From Arthrobacter sp. Soil763 (GTDB lineage: Bacteria; Actinomycetota; Actinomycetes; Actinomycetales; Micrococcaceae), in contig NZ_LMSH01000001.1 of NCBI RefSeq assembly GCF_001428365.1, positions 5,685 through 69,684 of the forward strand: a stretch of DNA of 64,000 nucleotides, written 5' to 3'. Shown here in pieces: positions 53,899 to 62,541 of the stretch (position 1 is the stretch's first letter; each line of letters starts with the position of its first letter). The translations under genes and the position numbers were made by a program. Below the pieces are notes generated by a model that was given only the letters and a program-made list of their open reading frames with translations, had not been told where the DNA came from and did no database searches.

Positions 53899-55964
53899 GG
53901 CAGGTCCCGGCCCAGGATGCCGCGGGCGATCTCGTCGGCGTCGCGCAGCGTGCGCTGGCCGCTGCGGTACGCCGGCCCCTGCTGCTGCCGGGCCTCCGCG
54001 GCGATGGCCGTGCCCCACTGCGCCGCGGACAGCTGCAGGCCCAGCACATAGATACCCTCGGTGACCGCTCCGTTCGCGCCGACCGGGCGGTAAGGGTGCG
54101 GCACCACGTCCAGGCCGGAGCTCTGCACCGGCATCCCCTCTGCGCTCATCATCAGGCGCGGTCGCACCAGGCCGTCGGCCAGGAGCTGTTCCAGCAACGG
54201 CGACGCGTTGACCGCCACCCGGTTCGCCGGGGCGAGGGCCTCAATCATCGCCGTCGCCTCCACCCGGTCCGGGACGTCGCCGACGGCGCCGGGTCCGCCG
54301 GAGCCTGGGGCGTGCGGGCCGCCCACCCAGGGCGACGCGGCGGTAAACGCCCCGGCCTTCCGGTCGACGCCGAATTTCGGGTCCGGTCCGACGAAACTGA
54401 CCACGCCGGCCCGCGCGAGCGCCGCAAGCTGCTCGGCCCGCAGGGCGGGCGGCCCGCTGGCCAGTCCCTCCACGAACGACTCGAACCAGCCGCGCAGCCC
54501 GGCGACCCACGATTCATCGGTGATACCGCCGTCGGCGACAACCGTCTTGAGGGCCGCCCGGCCGTGGTGCAGGGCGCCGATGGCCATCTTGACGGGGTCC
54601 TGCTCACCGAGGGCGGAGCGCCGGGCGTCATCGAGCAGGTACTCGACGACGGCGGCGTCCAGTTCCGCCCGGGACGCGAAGGTGCGGCCGGCCAGCGGCG
54701 CGGCGAGCCCCAGCAGGTCGAGCCGGTGGGCCTGGTCAACGTGCGCGGCGATGACGGCCCCGGCAGCTTCCTCCCACTTCGCGGTGGAGTGCGCGTGCGG
54801 CTGCAATGCTTCCTCCAGCGCGGCCAGGAAGGCCTCCGGGCCGGTCCCGACGGCGCCGGGCTGCGAGCGCGCCAGGGTGGAGTAATACGCCCACAGGACG
54901 TCCCGGTGCAGCAGGGGCCAGAGGTCGTGGTCGAAGCCGGGGACGATGCCCGCCGCGGCGAACTTGGCGAGCGCCTCCTCGGTGCAGTACCGCAGCGAAA
55001 CCGACGCCGGGTAGTAGCCGGCCAGGGCGGCCTTGGCCCGGTACGGGGTCCCGCGGCGCGAGGCGGCGATGATCTTCGGTTCGCGGCCGGAGGGCTGGTA
55101 GGTCAGGCCGCCGTCCGCGGCGGGCAGGAACTTGCCGCCGCGCCCCTCGGTCAGCTGGCCCATGACGTCAAAGAAGTTCAGCCCCATGCCGCGCACCAGG
55201 ACCGGCTGCACGGCCGGGATCACGGACCAGTCGACGTCGGCGGGGACCGCGGGCGGCAGGTACTTCAGGCCCAGCTCTTCGGCCGCGGCCTGGAGTTCGC
55301 GCTGCTCCGGGTTGAGCCGGGACTCCAGGTGGCCCAGCGCCAGCACCACCGAATCGACGCTGAGCACGGTCCCGTCGTCGAGCGCGACGTCGAACCGGGC
55401 GCCCCCGCCGGCCTGGCCCAAGGCGGGCACGTGCCCGTCGTCGGGCACCGGTCCGGTTTCGGGAACCGGACCCTCCGCCGTCGCCGTCGGCCGGACCGAC
55501 ACCGCGGCGCTGCGGTGGAACTCGACGGTGACGCCGGCAGGAAGCCTGCGGATCAGTTCCTCCAGCGTGCACCGCAGGTAGCGGCCATAGAGCGCACGGC
55601 TGGGAAAGTCGGAAGAGGTCAGCCCGGCGAGCTCCTCCCGGTCCCCGGCGGAGAGCTCCGGGTCCGGTTCCCTCTCCTGCCGTTGCCGCCACTGGTCGAA
55701 GGTGCCGCCGGCCAGCGGTGCTGCCAGCTCCGGCTCCTGCGGCACGACGGTGGGGTAAAACGACTGGGTGTTCATCAGGTAGAGCCGCGACTGCCCGGGC
55801 TGCCAGACGTGTCCCGGGCCCGCCGGGAAGGGGTCGACGACGTCGATGTGCAGCGACGCGTCAGCAGCACCCGGCGTCCAGTTCGCGAGCAGCCGTTCCA
55901 GCACGCTGGTGCCCCGGGGCCCGGCGCCGATCAGTGCCGTCCGGATGCTCTGCGATATTCCCAC
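53895..55964 (-). CDS. FAD/NAD(P)-binding protein
   Basis: 689 residues. A Rossmann FAD-binding motif near the start (ALIGAGPRGTSVLERL, residues 10-25), then LYLMNTQSFYPTVVPQEP, the pattern of the FAD-NAD(P)-binding (NAD_binding_9) family of orphan oxidoreductases. GRYLRCTLEELIRRLP and VVLALGHLES are further conserved patches. Substrate unknown. No partner gene on the same strand. The gene is convergent with the 72-residue membrane protein and overlaps it by 4 nt. Confidence 0.8.
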   Translation of the reverse strand: MGISQSIRTALIGAGPRGTSVLERLLANWTPGAADASLHIDVVDPFPAGPGHVWQPGQSRLYLMNTQSFYPTVVPQEPELAAPLAGGTFDQWRQRQEREPDPELSAGDREELAGLTSSDFPSRALYGRYLRCTLEELIRRLPAGVTVEFHRSAAVSVRPTATAEGPVPETGPVPDDGHVPALGQAGGGARFDVALDDGTVLSVDSVVLALGHLESRLNPEQRELQAAAEELGLKYLPPAVPADVDWSVIPAVQPVLVRGMGLNFFDVMGQLTEGRGGKFLPAADGGLTYQPSGREPKIIAASRRGTPYRAKAALAGYYPASVSLRYCTEEALAKFAAAGIVPGFDHDLWPLLHRDVLWAYYSTLARSQPGAVGTGPEAFLAALEEALQPHAHSTAKWEEAAGAVIAAHVDQAHRLDLLGLAAPLAGRTFASRAELDAAVVEYLLDDARRSALGEQDPVKMAIGALHHGRAALKTVVADGGITDESWVAGLRGWFESFVEGLASGPPALRAEQLAALARAGVVSFVGPDPKFGVDRKAGAFTAASPWVGGPHAPGSGGPGAVGDVPDRVEATAMIEALAPANRVAVNASPLLEQLLADGLVRPRLMMSAEGMPVQSSGLDVVPHPYRPVGANGAVTEGIYVLGLQLSAAQWGTAIAAEARQQQGPAYRSGQRTLRDADEIARGILGRDLP

Positions 55965-56038
55965 GGCATCCAGCGTATCGGCATCCGGGCCGGCGGCTTG
56001 ACTTGCCTGCGCGGCGCCGCTGTTGCTTGGATGGGCGA

Positions 56039-58294
56039 ATGAGCACCTCTGCAGCTGAATATTCCACTGTGTCCGGCGAGCCCTCCGGGGAGGTTTCCGC
56101 TACCGCACCCGAACCCGTCGACGAGAACATCTGGCTGGAGGACATCTACGGCGAGGAGCAACTGGCCTGGGTCCGGGAGCAGAACGCCCGCACCGAGGAA
56201 CTGCTCGAAGACGCCGACTACGGCGAGCTCGAGAACCGGATCCTGGAGGTGCTGGACTCCACCGACCGGATCGCCATGGTGGGCAAGCACGGCCGCTGGT
56301 ACTACAACTTCTGGAAAGACCGCGAGAACCCCAAAGGACTGTGGCGCCGGACCGACTGGGAGAGCTACCGCGCCGGATCCCCCGAGTGGGAGGTCCTGCT
56401 GGACGTCGATGCCCTCGCCGCGGCCGAAGGCGAGGAATGGGTCTTCCACGGCGCGAATTTCCTGCGCCCGGCGCCCGGGGAGCCGCACCGCCGCGCCCTC
56501 CTGGCGCTGTCCCCCGACGGCGGCGACGCGAACCGCTACCGGGAGTTCGACGTCGAGACCCGCAGCTTCGTCGACCCGGCCACGGGCGGCTTCGACCTTC
56601 CGACGGCCAAGGGCAACGTCTCGTGGCTCGACGCCGACACCCTGCTGGTGGCGACGACCGCCGCGGACCTGCCGCGCACCAGTTCTTCCTATGCCCGGAC
56701 CGGCGTGCGGCTGCGCCGCGGCGAAACCCTGGACGCCGCGGAGCGGCTCTTCGAGATCCCCGAGGAGCACATGATGGCCCTGCTGCTCCACGACCCGACC
56801 CCCGGCTTCGAGCGGACCTTCGCCGTGGACTGGATCAGCTTTTTTGAAAAGCGCACCTCCGTGCTGCGGGACGGCTCGTGGGTCGAACTTGAGGTGCCCG
56901 CCGACGTCAACCTCAGCTCCCACCGCGAGTGGCTGCTGTTCCGCCCGCAGGGCGAGTGGACCGTGGAGGGGACCACCTACCCGGCCGGTTCCCTGCTGGC
57001 AGCCGACTTCGAGGATTACCTGGCCGGCGGCCGGGAGCTGTCCGTGCTTTTTGCCCCCGACGAGCACACCTCGCTGCAGTCCTGGAGCTGGACCCGGGAC
57101 TTCCTACTGCTGAACCTGCTGCGGGACGTTTCCTCGGAGATCCGTGTGCTGGATCCGCAACGGCCGGGCACCGACGCGGCCTGGGCATCCAGCACCCTGG
57201 ACGCCTGCCCGCCGCTGCACGATGTGACCGCCTACGCCGTCAGCGACGAGGACGATCTCGTTGACGAGGACACCGGCGGCGGCGAGGATGCCGGCGGTAC
57301 CGCCGGGAACGACTTCTGGCTCGTCGCGACCGGGTTCACGACCCCCAGCACGCTGACTCGCGGCACCCTGGTCCGGGCCGGCGTGGACGGCGTTACCAGC
57401 ACGCACGAGGTGGTCCGGACCGCGCCGTCGTTCTTCGACGAGGACGCCTACGAGGTCCAGCAGCACTTCGCCGTGTCCAAGGACGGCACCCGGGTACCGT
57501 ACTTCCAGATCGCCGCCCGGGACCTGGTACTCGACGGCCAGAACCCCACCCAGCTCTCCGGCTACGGCGGCTTCGAGATCTCCCGCACCCCCGCGTACAG
57601 CGGCGCGGTGGGCCGGGCCTGGCTGGAACGGCGCACGGAGGAATCCGCGGCGGCCGAAGGCGATGCACCGCACAGCCGCGGAGGCGTCTACGTGGTGGCG
57701 AACATCCGCGGCGGCGGCGAGTACGGGCCGTCCTGGCACCGCGCCGCCCTGCAGGACAAGCGGCACCGGGCCTATGAGGACTTCGCCGCGGTCGCGCAGG
57801 ACTTGATCTCCCGCGGGGTGACGTCCCGGCAGCGGCTGGGGTGCGTCGGCGGCTCCAACGGCGGGCTGCTGGTGGGGAACATGCTCACCCAGTACCCGGA
57901 GCTCTTCGGCGCCATCTCCTGCGGGGTGCCGCTGCTGGACATGCGCCGGTACAGCAAGCTCTCCGCCGGGTATTCCTGGATCGCCGAGTACGGCGACCCC
58001 GACGTGGCCGAGCAGTGGGAGTTCATCCGGACCTTCTCGCCCTACCACCTGCTCCGCGACGGCGTGGAGTACCCCGAGACGTTCATCTGGACCGCCACTT
58101 CGGATGACCGGGTTGGTCCGGTGCAGGCCCGCAAGATGGCCGCCCGCATGCAGGCCATGGGCATCCCCAACGTCTGGTTCCACGAGGCGCTGGAGGGCGG
58201 GCACGCCGGCGCCTCGGACAACCGCCAGGCCGCTGCGCTGCAAAGCCGGAGCCAGCATTTCCTCTGGCGCGCACTGGCAGGCCGGGCCGCCTGA
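56039..58294 (+). CDS. Prolyl oligopeptidase family serine peptidase (S9)
   Basis: 751 residues, no signal peptide, so cytoplasmic. An N-terminal beta-propeller half (about 30-470) gates a C-terminal alpha/beta hydrolase domain with nucleophile Ser in CVGGSNGGLLVGNM, Asp in TATSDDRVGP and His in EGGHAGAS. IRGGGEYG is a further S9A signature. It cleaves short Pro-containing peptides in typical members. Divergent from the FAD protein gene. Confidence 0.88.
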   Translation: MSTSAAEYSTVSGEPSGEVSATAPEPVDENIWLEDIYGEEQLAWVREQNARTEELLEDADYGELENRILEVLDSTDRIAMVGKHGRWYYNFWKDRENPKGLWRRTDWESYRAGSPEWEVLLDVDALAAAEGEEWVFHGANFLRPAPGEPHRRALLALSPDGGDANRYREFDVETRSFVDPATGGFDLPTAKGNVSWLDADTLLVATTAADLPRTSSSYARTGVRLRRGETLDAAERLFEIPEEHMMALLLHDPTPGFERTFAVDWISFFEKRTSVLRDGSWVELEVPADVNLSSHREWLLFRPQGEWTVEGTTYPAGSLLAADFEDYLAGGRELSVLFAPDEHTSLQSWSWTRDFLLLNLLRDVSSEIRVLDPQRPGTDAAWASSTLDACPPLHDVTAYAVSDEDDLVDEDTGGGEDAGGTAGNDFWLVATGFTTPSTLTRGTLVRAGVDGVTSTHEVVRTAPSFFDEDAYEVQQHFAVSKDGTRVPYFQIAARDLVLDGQNPTQLSGYGGFEISRTPAYSGAVGRAWLERRTEESAAAEGDAPHSRGGVYVVANIRGGGEYGPSWHRAALQDKRHRAYEDFAAVAQDLISRGVTSRQRLGCVGGSNGGLLVGNMLTQYPELFGAISCGVPLLDMRRYSKLSAGYSWIAEYGDPDVAEQWEFIRTFSPYHLLRDGVEYPETFIWTATSDDRVGPVQARKMAARMQAMGIPNVWFHEALEGGHAGASDNRQAAALQSRSQHFLWRALAGRAA

Positions 58295-58323
58295 GCCCGG
58301 CGCCGGGCGGCGCGTCGACCGTT

Positions 58324-58353
58324 TTGCACTGCATGGCCGGTTCTGCGTATCCT
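58324..58353 (+). promoter_or_regulatory. Promoter of tRNA-Ser(GCU)
   Basis: TTGCAC at 58324-58329, 18-nt spacer, TATCCT at 58348-58353. Predicts a transcript start near 58360, about 16 nt before the tRNA. Confidence 0.5.
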
Positions 58354-58375
58354 TGGTTGGCTAGTAATAGCAATT

Positions 58376-58463
58376 GGAGACGTGCCAGAGCGGCCGAATG
58401 GGCTTCACTGCTAATGAAGTGTGGGGCACAACTCCACCGGGGGTTCAAATCCCCCCGTCTCCG
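58376..58463 (+). tRNA. tRNA-Ser (anticodon GCU)
   Basis: 88 nt with a class II variable arm. Acceptor GGAGACG/CGTCTCC, anticodon stem CTTCA/TGAAG with loop CTGCTAA (GCT at 58410-58412), T arm GGGGGTTCAAATCCCCC, discriminator G. CCA not encoded. Confidence 0.95.
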
Positions 58464-58468
58464 CGTTT

Positions 58469-58495
58469 GGCCCCGGTCCTCGACCGGGGCCTTTT
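58469..58495 (+). terminator. Terminator of tRNA-Ser(GCU)
   Basis: GGCCCCGGTC at 58469-58478 pairs with GACCGGGGCC at 58482-58491 (3-nt loop) and is followed by TTTTG. Confidence 0.85.
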
Positions 58496-58507
58496 GCGTA
58501 CCCGGCT

Positions 58508-58562
58508 CCGACGCTCCCTCACCTCCGGGCCGAACCTGCCCGACGCTCCCTCACCTCCGGGC
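58508..58562 (+). repeat. Two 32-bp repeat units of the ACGCTCCCTCA family
   Basis: CCGACGCTCCCTCACCTCC followed by GGGC occurs at 58508-58530 and again at 58540-58562, a spacing of exactly 32 bp. The core matches the array at 14.7 kb. It lies between tRNA-Ser and the PYROXD2-like gene. Confidence 0.8.
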
Positions 58563-58588
58563 GGGTTTTCGGATGGCAGGATAGGCGC

Positions 58589-60226
58589 ATGTCGACCAAG
58601 CACGCGTTTGACGCGATCATCCTGGGCGGCGGCCACAACGGGCTCGCCGCCGCAGCGTACCTGTCCCGGGCCGGGCGGAAGGTCCTGCTCCTGGAGAAGC
58701 TCGACCGGCCCGGCGGCGCGGCGGTCTCCGCCGAGGCGTTCGACGGCGTCGGGGCCTGGCTTTCGCGCTATTCGTACCTGGTCAGCCTGCTGCCGCGTCA
58801 GATTATCGACGACCTCGGCCTGCGCATCACGCTGGCCCGGCGGCGGTACTCCTCCTACACCCCGGACCCGGCGGACCCGCGCCGCGGCCTGCTGATCGAC
58901 AACGACGACGACGCGGCCACCGCGGCGTCGTTCGCCGCGGTCGGGGCGCCGGAGGGTGAATTCCGCGCCTTCAGCGACTTTTATGCCGGCTGCGGCAGAC
59001 TCACCCGCGCGCTCTGGCCCACCATGACCGACCCGCTGCCCACCCGCTCCGCGGCGAAACGGCTGGCGGCCCTGGCCGGGGCGGAGGACGCGTGGGAAGC
59101 GATGGTGGAACGGCCGGTTGGAGAGGCGATCTCCCGGGCGCTGGGCCACGACCTGGTCCGCGGCGTCGTGCTGACCGACGCCCTGATCGGCACGTTTGCC
59201 CGGGCCGGCGACACCGACCTGCAGCAGAACATCTGTTTCCTCTACCACCTGATCGGCGGCGGCACCGGCGACTGGGACGTGCCCGTGGGCGGGATGGGTG
59301 CGGTGTCCGGGGAACTGGAACGCGCCGCACGGGAGGCCGGGGCGCTCATCCTCACCTCGGCGGAAGCCACGTCGGTCCGGGCCGGCGGCGTCGTGGGTTA
59401 CCGGCACGACGGCGCCGACCATACCGTCTCCGCCCCCTGGGTGCTGGCCAACGTGGCTCCGGTGGTCCTGGACCGCCTGCGCAGCGCCGGTGAGGCCGGT
59501 CCCGGCACCGCTCGGACCGGATCCCCGCACGGGACGCAGAACCCGAACCATCTCCGTGAAGGCGCCCAGGTCAAGGTCAACCTGCTGCTCAAACGGCTGC
59601 CGCGGCTGCTGGACGACACGGTCAGTCCGGAGGCGGCGTTCGGCGGGACGTTCCATATCAACGAGACCTGGGCCCAGCTGGACGCGGCGTACCTCGGCGC
59701 CGCGGCCGGCGAGGTCCCGGACCCGCTACCCTGCGAGATCTACTGCCATTCGCTGACGGATCCCAGCATCCTCTCCCCCGAACTCCAGGCCTCGGGTGCG
59801 CAGACCCTGACGGTGTTCGGCCTGCACGTCCCGGACCGGCTCGTCACCGCCGCCAACAATGATGTGCGCCGCGCCGAGCTGCAGGCTGCCGTCCTGCGGT
59901 CGCTGAACAGCGTCCTCGCCGAACCGGTGGAGGACCTCCTGCTGACCGGCCCGGACGGCCAGCCCTGCATCGAGACCAAGACCACGCTGGACATCGAACG
60001 GGCCGTCGGCATGCCGCGCGGGAACATCTTCCACGGCGGGCTGGACTGGCCCTTCGCGGAGGACGACACGCCGCTGGACACCCCCGCCCGGCGCTGGGGC
60101 GTCGAGACCGACGACCCGCACCTCCTGCTCTGCGGATCCGGTGCCCGCCGGGGCGGCGCAGTCAGCGCCATCGGCGGCCACAACGCCGCCATGGCCGTCC
60201 TGGAAGCAGAGGGCTCAGGCCGCTAA
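58589..60226 (+). CDS. Phytoene-desaturase-like / PYROXD2-like FAD oxidoreductase
   Basis: 545 residues from ATG 58589. FAD-binding dinucleotide motif at the very start (AIILGGGHNGLAAAAYLSRAG) with LLLEKLDRPGGAAVS, and a C-terminal GGHNAAMAVLEAEG segment. Family of NAD(P)/FAD amine-oxidase-fold enzymes that includes phytoene desaturases and PYROXD2. No carotenoid genes lie nearby, so its substrate is unknown and the oxidoreductase reading is general. Ends 8 nt from the convergent rqlH stop. Confidence 0.8.
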   Translation: MSTKHAFDAIILGGGHNGLAAAAYLSRAGRKVLLLEKLDRPGGAAVSAEAFDGVGAWLSRYSYLVSLLPRQIIDDLGLRITLARRRYSSYTPDPADPRRGLLIDNDDDAATAASFAAVGAPEGEFRAFSDFYAGCGRLTRALWPTMTDPLPTRSAAKRLAALAGAEDAWEAMVERPVGEAISRALGHDLVRGVVLTDALIGTFARAGDTDLQQNICFLYHLIGGGTGDWDVPVGGMGAVSGELERAAREAGALILTSAEATSVRAGGVVGYRHDGADHTVSAPWVLANVAPVVLDRLRSAGEAGPGTARTGSPHGTQNPNHLREGAQVKVNLLLKRLPRLLDDTVSPEAAFGGTFHINETWAQLDAAYLGAAAGEVPDPLPCEIYCHSLTDPSILSPELQASGAQTLTVFGLHVPDRLVTAANNDVRRAELQAAVLRSLNSVLAEPVEDLLLTGPDGQPCIETKTTLDIERAVGMPRGNIFHGGLDWPFAEDDTPLDTPARRWGVETDDPHLLLCGSGARRGGAVSAIGGHNAAMAVLEAEGSGR

Positions 60227-60234
60227 ACGTGGGC

Positions 60235-62418
60235 TTAGCCGGCTTGGCCGAGCACGAGCGGCAGCACGGCTCCGGCTCCCGCGAGCCGGAGCGCCCGTCC
60301 GGCCACCGTGACGGTCCAGCGGCTGTCCACCAGGTCGTCGACCAGCATCACGCTCTGGCCCTGGATGCCCGCCAGTGCCGCCTCGAGCTCCGGCCCCACC
60401 ACGAGGCGGTCCCAGACTCCCGCGAGCCGGTAGGCGCTGTTTCCGCCCCGGCCGCCCGTCGGGCCGCCATGGGCGAGTTCCAACTGGCCGAGGTACGGGA
60501 TCCGGCCGATCCCTGATATCCCCTGCGCCAGCGTCTGCACCAGCTCGGGCTTGCTCCGGGACGGGACGCTCACAATCGCCGCCGGGCGCGCCGCGCCGCT
60601 CCAGCCCGGGTTGCGCGCGTCACCGCTGCCCCACTCGCGCAGGACCTGGACGCACGCCTGCAGCATGGCCTGGTCCACGGCGCGGTCGGGGGCGCCGGCG
60701 GCGAAGATCTCCCGCAGGGCTCCGCCCCAGCCCAGGTCCGTCATGCGGGCCAGGACGCGGCCATTGGCGACGCTTTCCTCCGCTTTCATCTTGCCCTTCA
60801 CCGGCACGCCCAGCCGGTCCATGCCGCTGGGCCACTGCAGCCGGGGTTCCAGCACCATGCCGGCCCTGTTCAGGGTCTCCCCCGCCGCTTCCGTGGCGTC
60901 CGCGGCGATGTCGGCCGGGAACCACTGGCCGGCGCAGTTGTCGCAGCGGCCGCAGGGGCTGGCGGTCTCGTCGTCGAGCACCGAGGTGATGTACTCCATC
61001 CGGCAGCCGGCCGTGTCCTGGTAGATCACCATGGAATCCTGCTCGTCCACCCGGGCCTCGGCGATCCGACGGTACCGCTCGGCGTCGTAGGTCCATGGGC
61101 GCCCGGTGGAGCGCCACCCGCCGCCGACCCGCTCCACCGCCCCGTCCACGGCGAGCACCTTGAGCAGCAGTTCCAGCGGCGTGCGGCGCAGGTCGACCCG
61201 GGCCTCGAGCGCCACGGTGGACACGGCCGTGCCTGCCTCGGCGAGGGCGGTCAGGACCGCGGCCGCCTTTTCCTCGGAGGGCATGGAGGCGGTGGCGAAG
61301 TACTGCCAGATGTCCCGGTCCTCGGCGCCGGGCAGGAGCAGCACGTCGGCGTTCGCCGCGCCGCGGCCCGCACGGCCGACCTGCTGGTAGTAGGCTACCG
61401 GGGACGACGGCGCACCCAGGTGGACCACAAAGCCCAGGTCCGGCTTGTCGAAGCCCATGCCGAGGGCGGAGGTGGCCACGAGTGCCTTGACCTGGTTGTC
61501 CTTGAGCAGTTGCTCGGCGCGCTCCCGGTCCGCGGGGTCGGTGCGTCCGGTGTAGGCGAGCACCTCGTGGCCGGCTTCGGCCAGCAGCCGGGCGGTGTCT
61601 TCCGCCGCGGAGACGGTCAGGGTGTAGATGATGCCGCTGCCCGGGAGGTCACGCAAATGGGTCAACAGCCAGCCCAGCCGCTGCCGGGAGTCGGGCAGCC
61701 GCAGCACGCCGAGGCGCAGGGATTCCCGGCCCAGGGCGCCACGGATCGTCAGGACCCCCTCCCCAAGCTGCTCCTCGATGTCGTGGACCACCCGGGAGTT
61801 GGCAGTGGCGGTGGTGGCCAGGACCGGGACGGTGTCCGGCAGCTGGGTGATGAGGTCCGCGATCCGCCGGTAGTCGGGGCGGAAGTCGTGGCCCCAATCG
61901 GAGATGCAGTGGGCTTCATCGATCACCAGCAGGCCGGTGCGGCGGACCAGTTCCGGCAGCTGGTTCTCACGGAACGAGGGGTTCGTCAGCCGCTCCGGAG
62001 ACACCAGGAGCACGTCCACCTCATCGGCGGCGAGCTGTGCGCGGACGGTGTCCCAGTCCAGCTGGTTGGCGGAGTTGATGGCTACCGCACGGACCCCGGC
62101 GCGGGCGGCGGCGGCCACCTGGTCGCGCATCAGTGCCAGCAGCGGGGACACGATCAACGTCGGTCCGGCACCGCGGCGGCGCAGCAGCAGGGACGCGACG
62201 AAGTAGACGGCGGACTTACCCCAGCCGGTGCGCTGGACCACGAGGGCGCGCCGGCCGCCGTCGACCAGCGCCTCGATCGCCTCAAACTGGCCGTCGTGGA
62301 ACTCCGCTTCCGGATGCCCCACCAGTTCCCGCAATACGGCGCGGGCCTGGTCACGGGTTCCGCCACCGGCGGCGGATCCAGGGGCGGGAAGGACTGCAGC
62401 GTTCTGGTTAGTGGCCAT
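60235..62418 (-). CDS. rqlH: RecQ-like DNA helicase with C-terminal phosphoribosyltransferase domain (RqlH type)
   Basis: 727 residues from ATG 62418. Superfamily 2 helicase core: Q-motif-like FHDGQFEAIEAL, Walker A RTGWGKS, DEAH box VIDEAHCISDWGHDFRPDY and motif VI QQVGRAGRG. A zinc-binding cysteine cluster (CRMEY, CGRCDNC) follows, then a C-terminal domain (about 590-727) ending in VMLVDDLVDSRWTVTVAG, the PRPP-binding loop pattern of phosphoribosyltransferases. This architecture matches mycobacterial RqlH, a 3'-5' translocase. A -10 box GATACT at 62430-62425 suggests a leaderless transcript. The frame continues upstream over the manB gene but is meaningless there. Confidence 0.88.
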   Translation of the reverse strand: MATNQNAAVLPAPGSAAGGGTRDQARAVLRELVGHPEAEFHDGQFEAIEALVDGGRRALVVQRTGWGKSAVYFVASLLLRRRGAGPTLIVSPLLALMRDQVAAAARAGVRAVAINSANQLDWDTVRAQLAADEVDVLLVSPERLTNPSFRENQLPELVRRTGLLVIDEAHCISDWGHDFRPDYRRIADLITQLPDTVPVLATTATANSRVVHDIEEQLGEGVLTIRGALGRESLRLGVLRLPDSRQRLGWLLTHLRDLPGSGIIYTLTVSAAEDTARLLAEAGHEVLAYTGRTDPADRERAEQLLKDNQVKALVATSALGMGFDKPDLGFVVHLGAPSSPVAYYQQVGRAGRGAANADVLLLPGAEDRDIWQYFATASMPSEEKAAAVLTALAEAGTAVSTVALEARVDLRRTPLELLLKVLAVDGAVERVGGGWRSTGRPWTYDAERYRRIAEARVDEQDSMVIYQDTAGCRMEYITSVLDDETASPCGRCDNCAGQWFPADIAADATEAAGETLNRAGMVLEPRLQWPSGMDRLGVPVKGKMKAEESVANGRVLARMTDLGWGGALREIFAAGAPDRAVDQAMLQACVQVLREWGSGDARNPGWSGAARPAAIVSVPSRSKPELVQTLAQGISGIGRIPYLGQLELAHGGPTGGRGGNSAYRLAGVWDRLVVGPELEAALAGIQGQSVMLVDDLVDSRWTVTVAGRALRLAGAGAVLPLVLGQAG

Positions 62419-62424
62419 TGATTC

Positions 62425-62430
62425 AGTATC
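62425..62430 (-). promoter_or_regulatory. -10 box of rqlH
   Basis: GATACT on the minus strand at 62430-62425, with its last base 7 bp from the ATG at 62418, so the predicted start coincides with the initiation codon. Weak on its own; no clear -35. Confidence 0.4.
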
Positions 62431-62541
62431 CCAGCCAGCTCCGACAGCCACGAAGCGGGCCGGCGGGTATGTGGAGAAGGCCTGTCCACATACGCCCGCG
62501 GCCCGGCGGGGCCGCGGGCGGTTCCACGTAAGATAGGTGCC

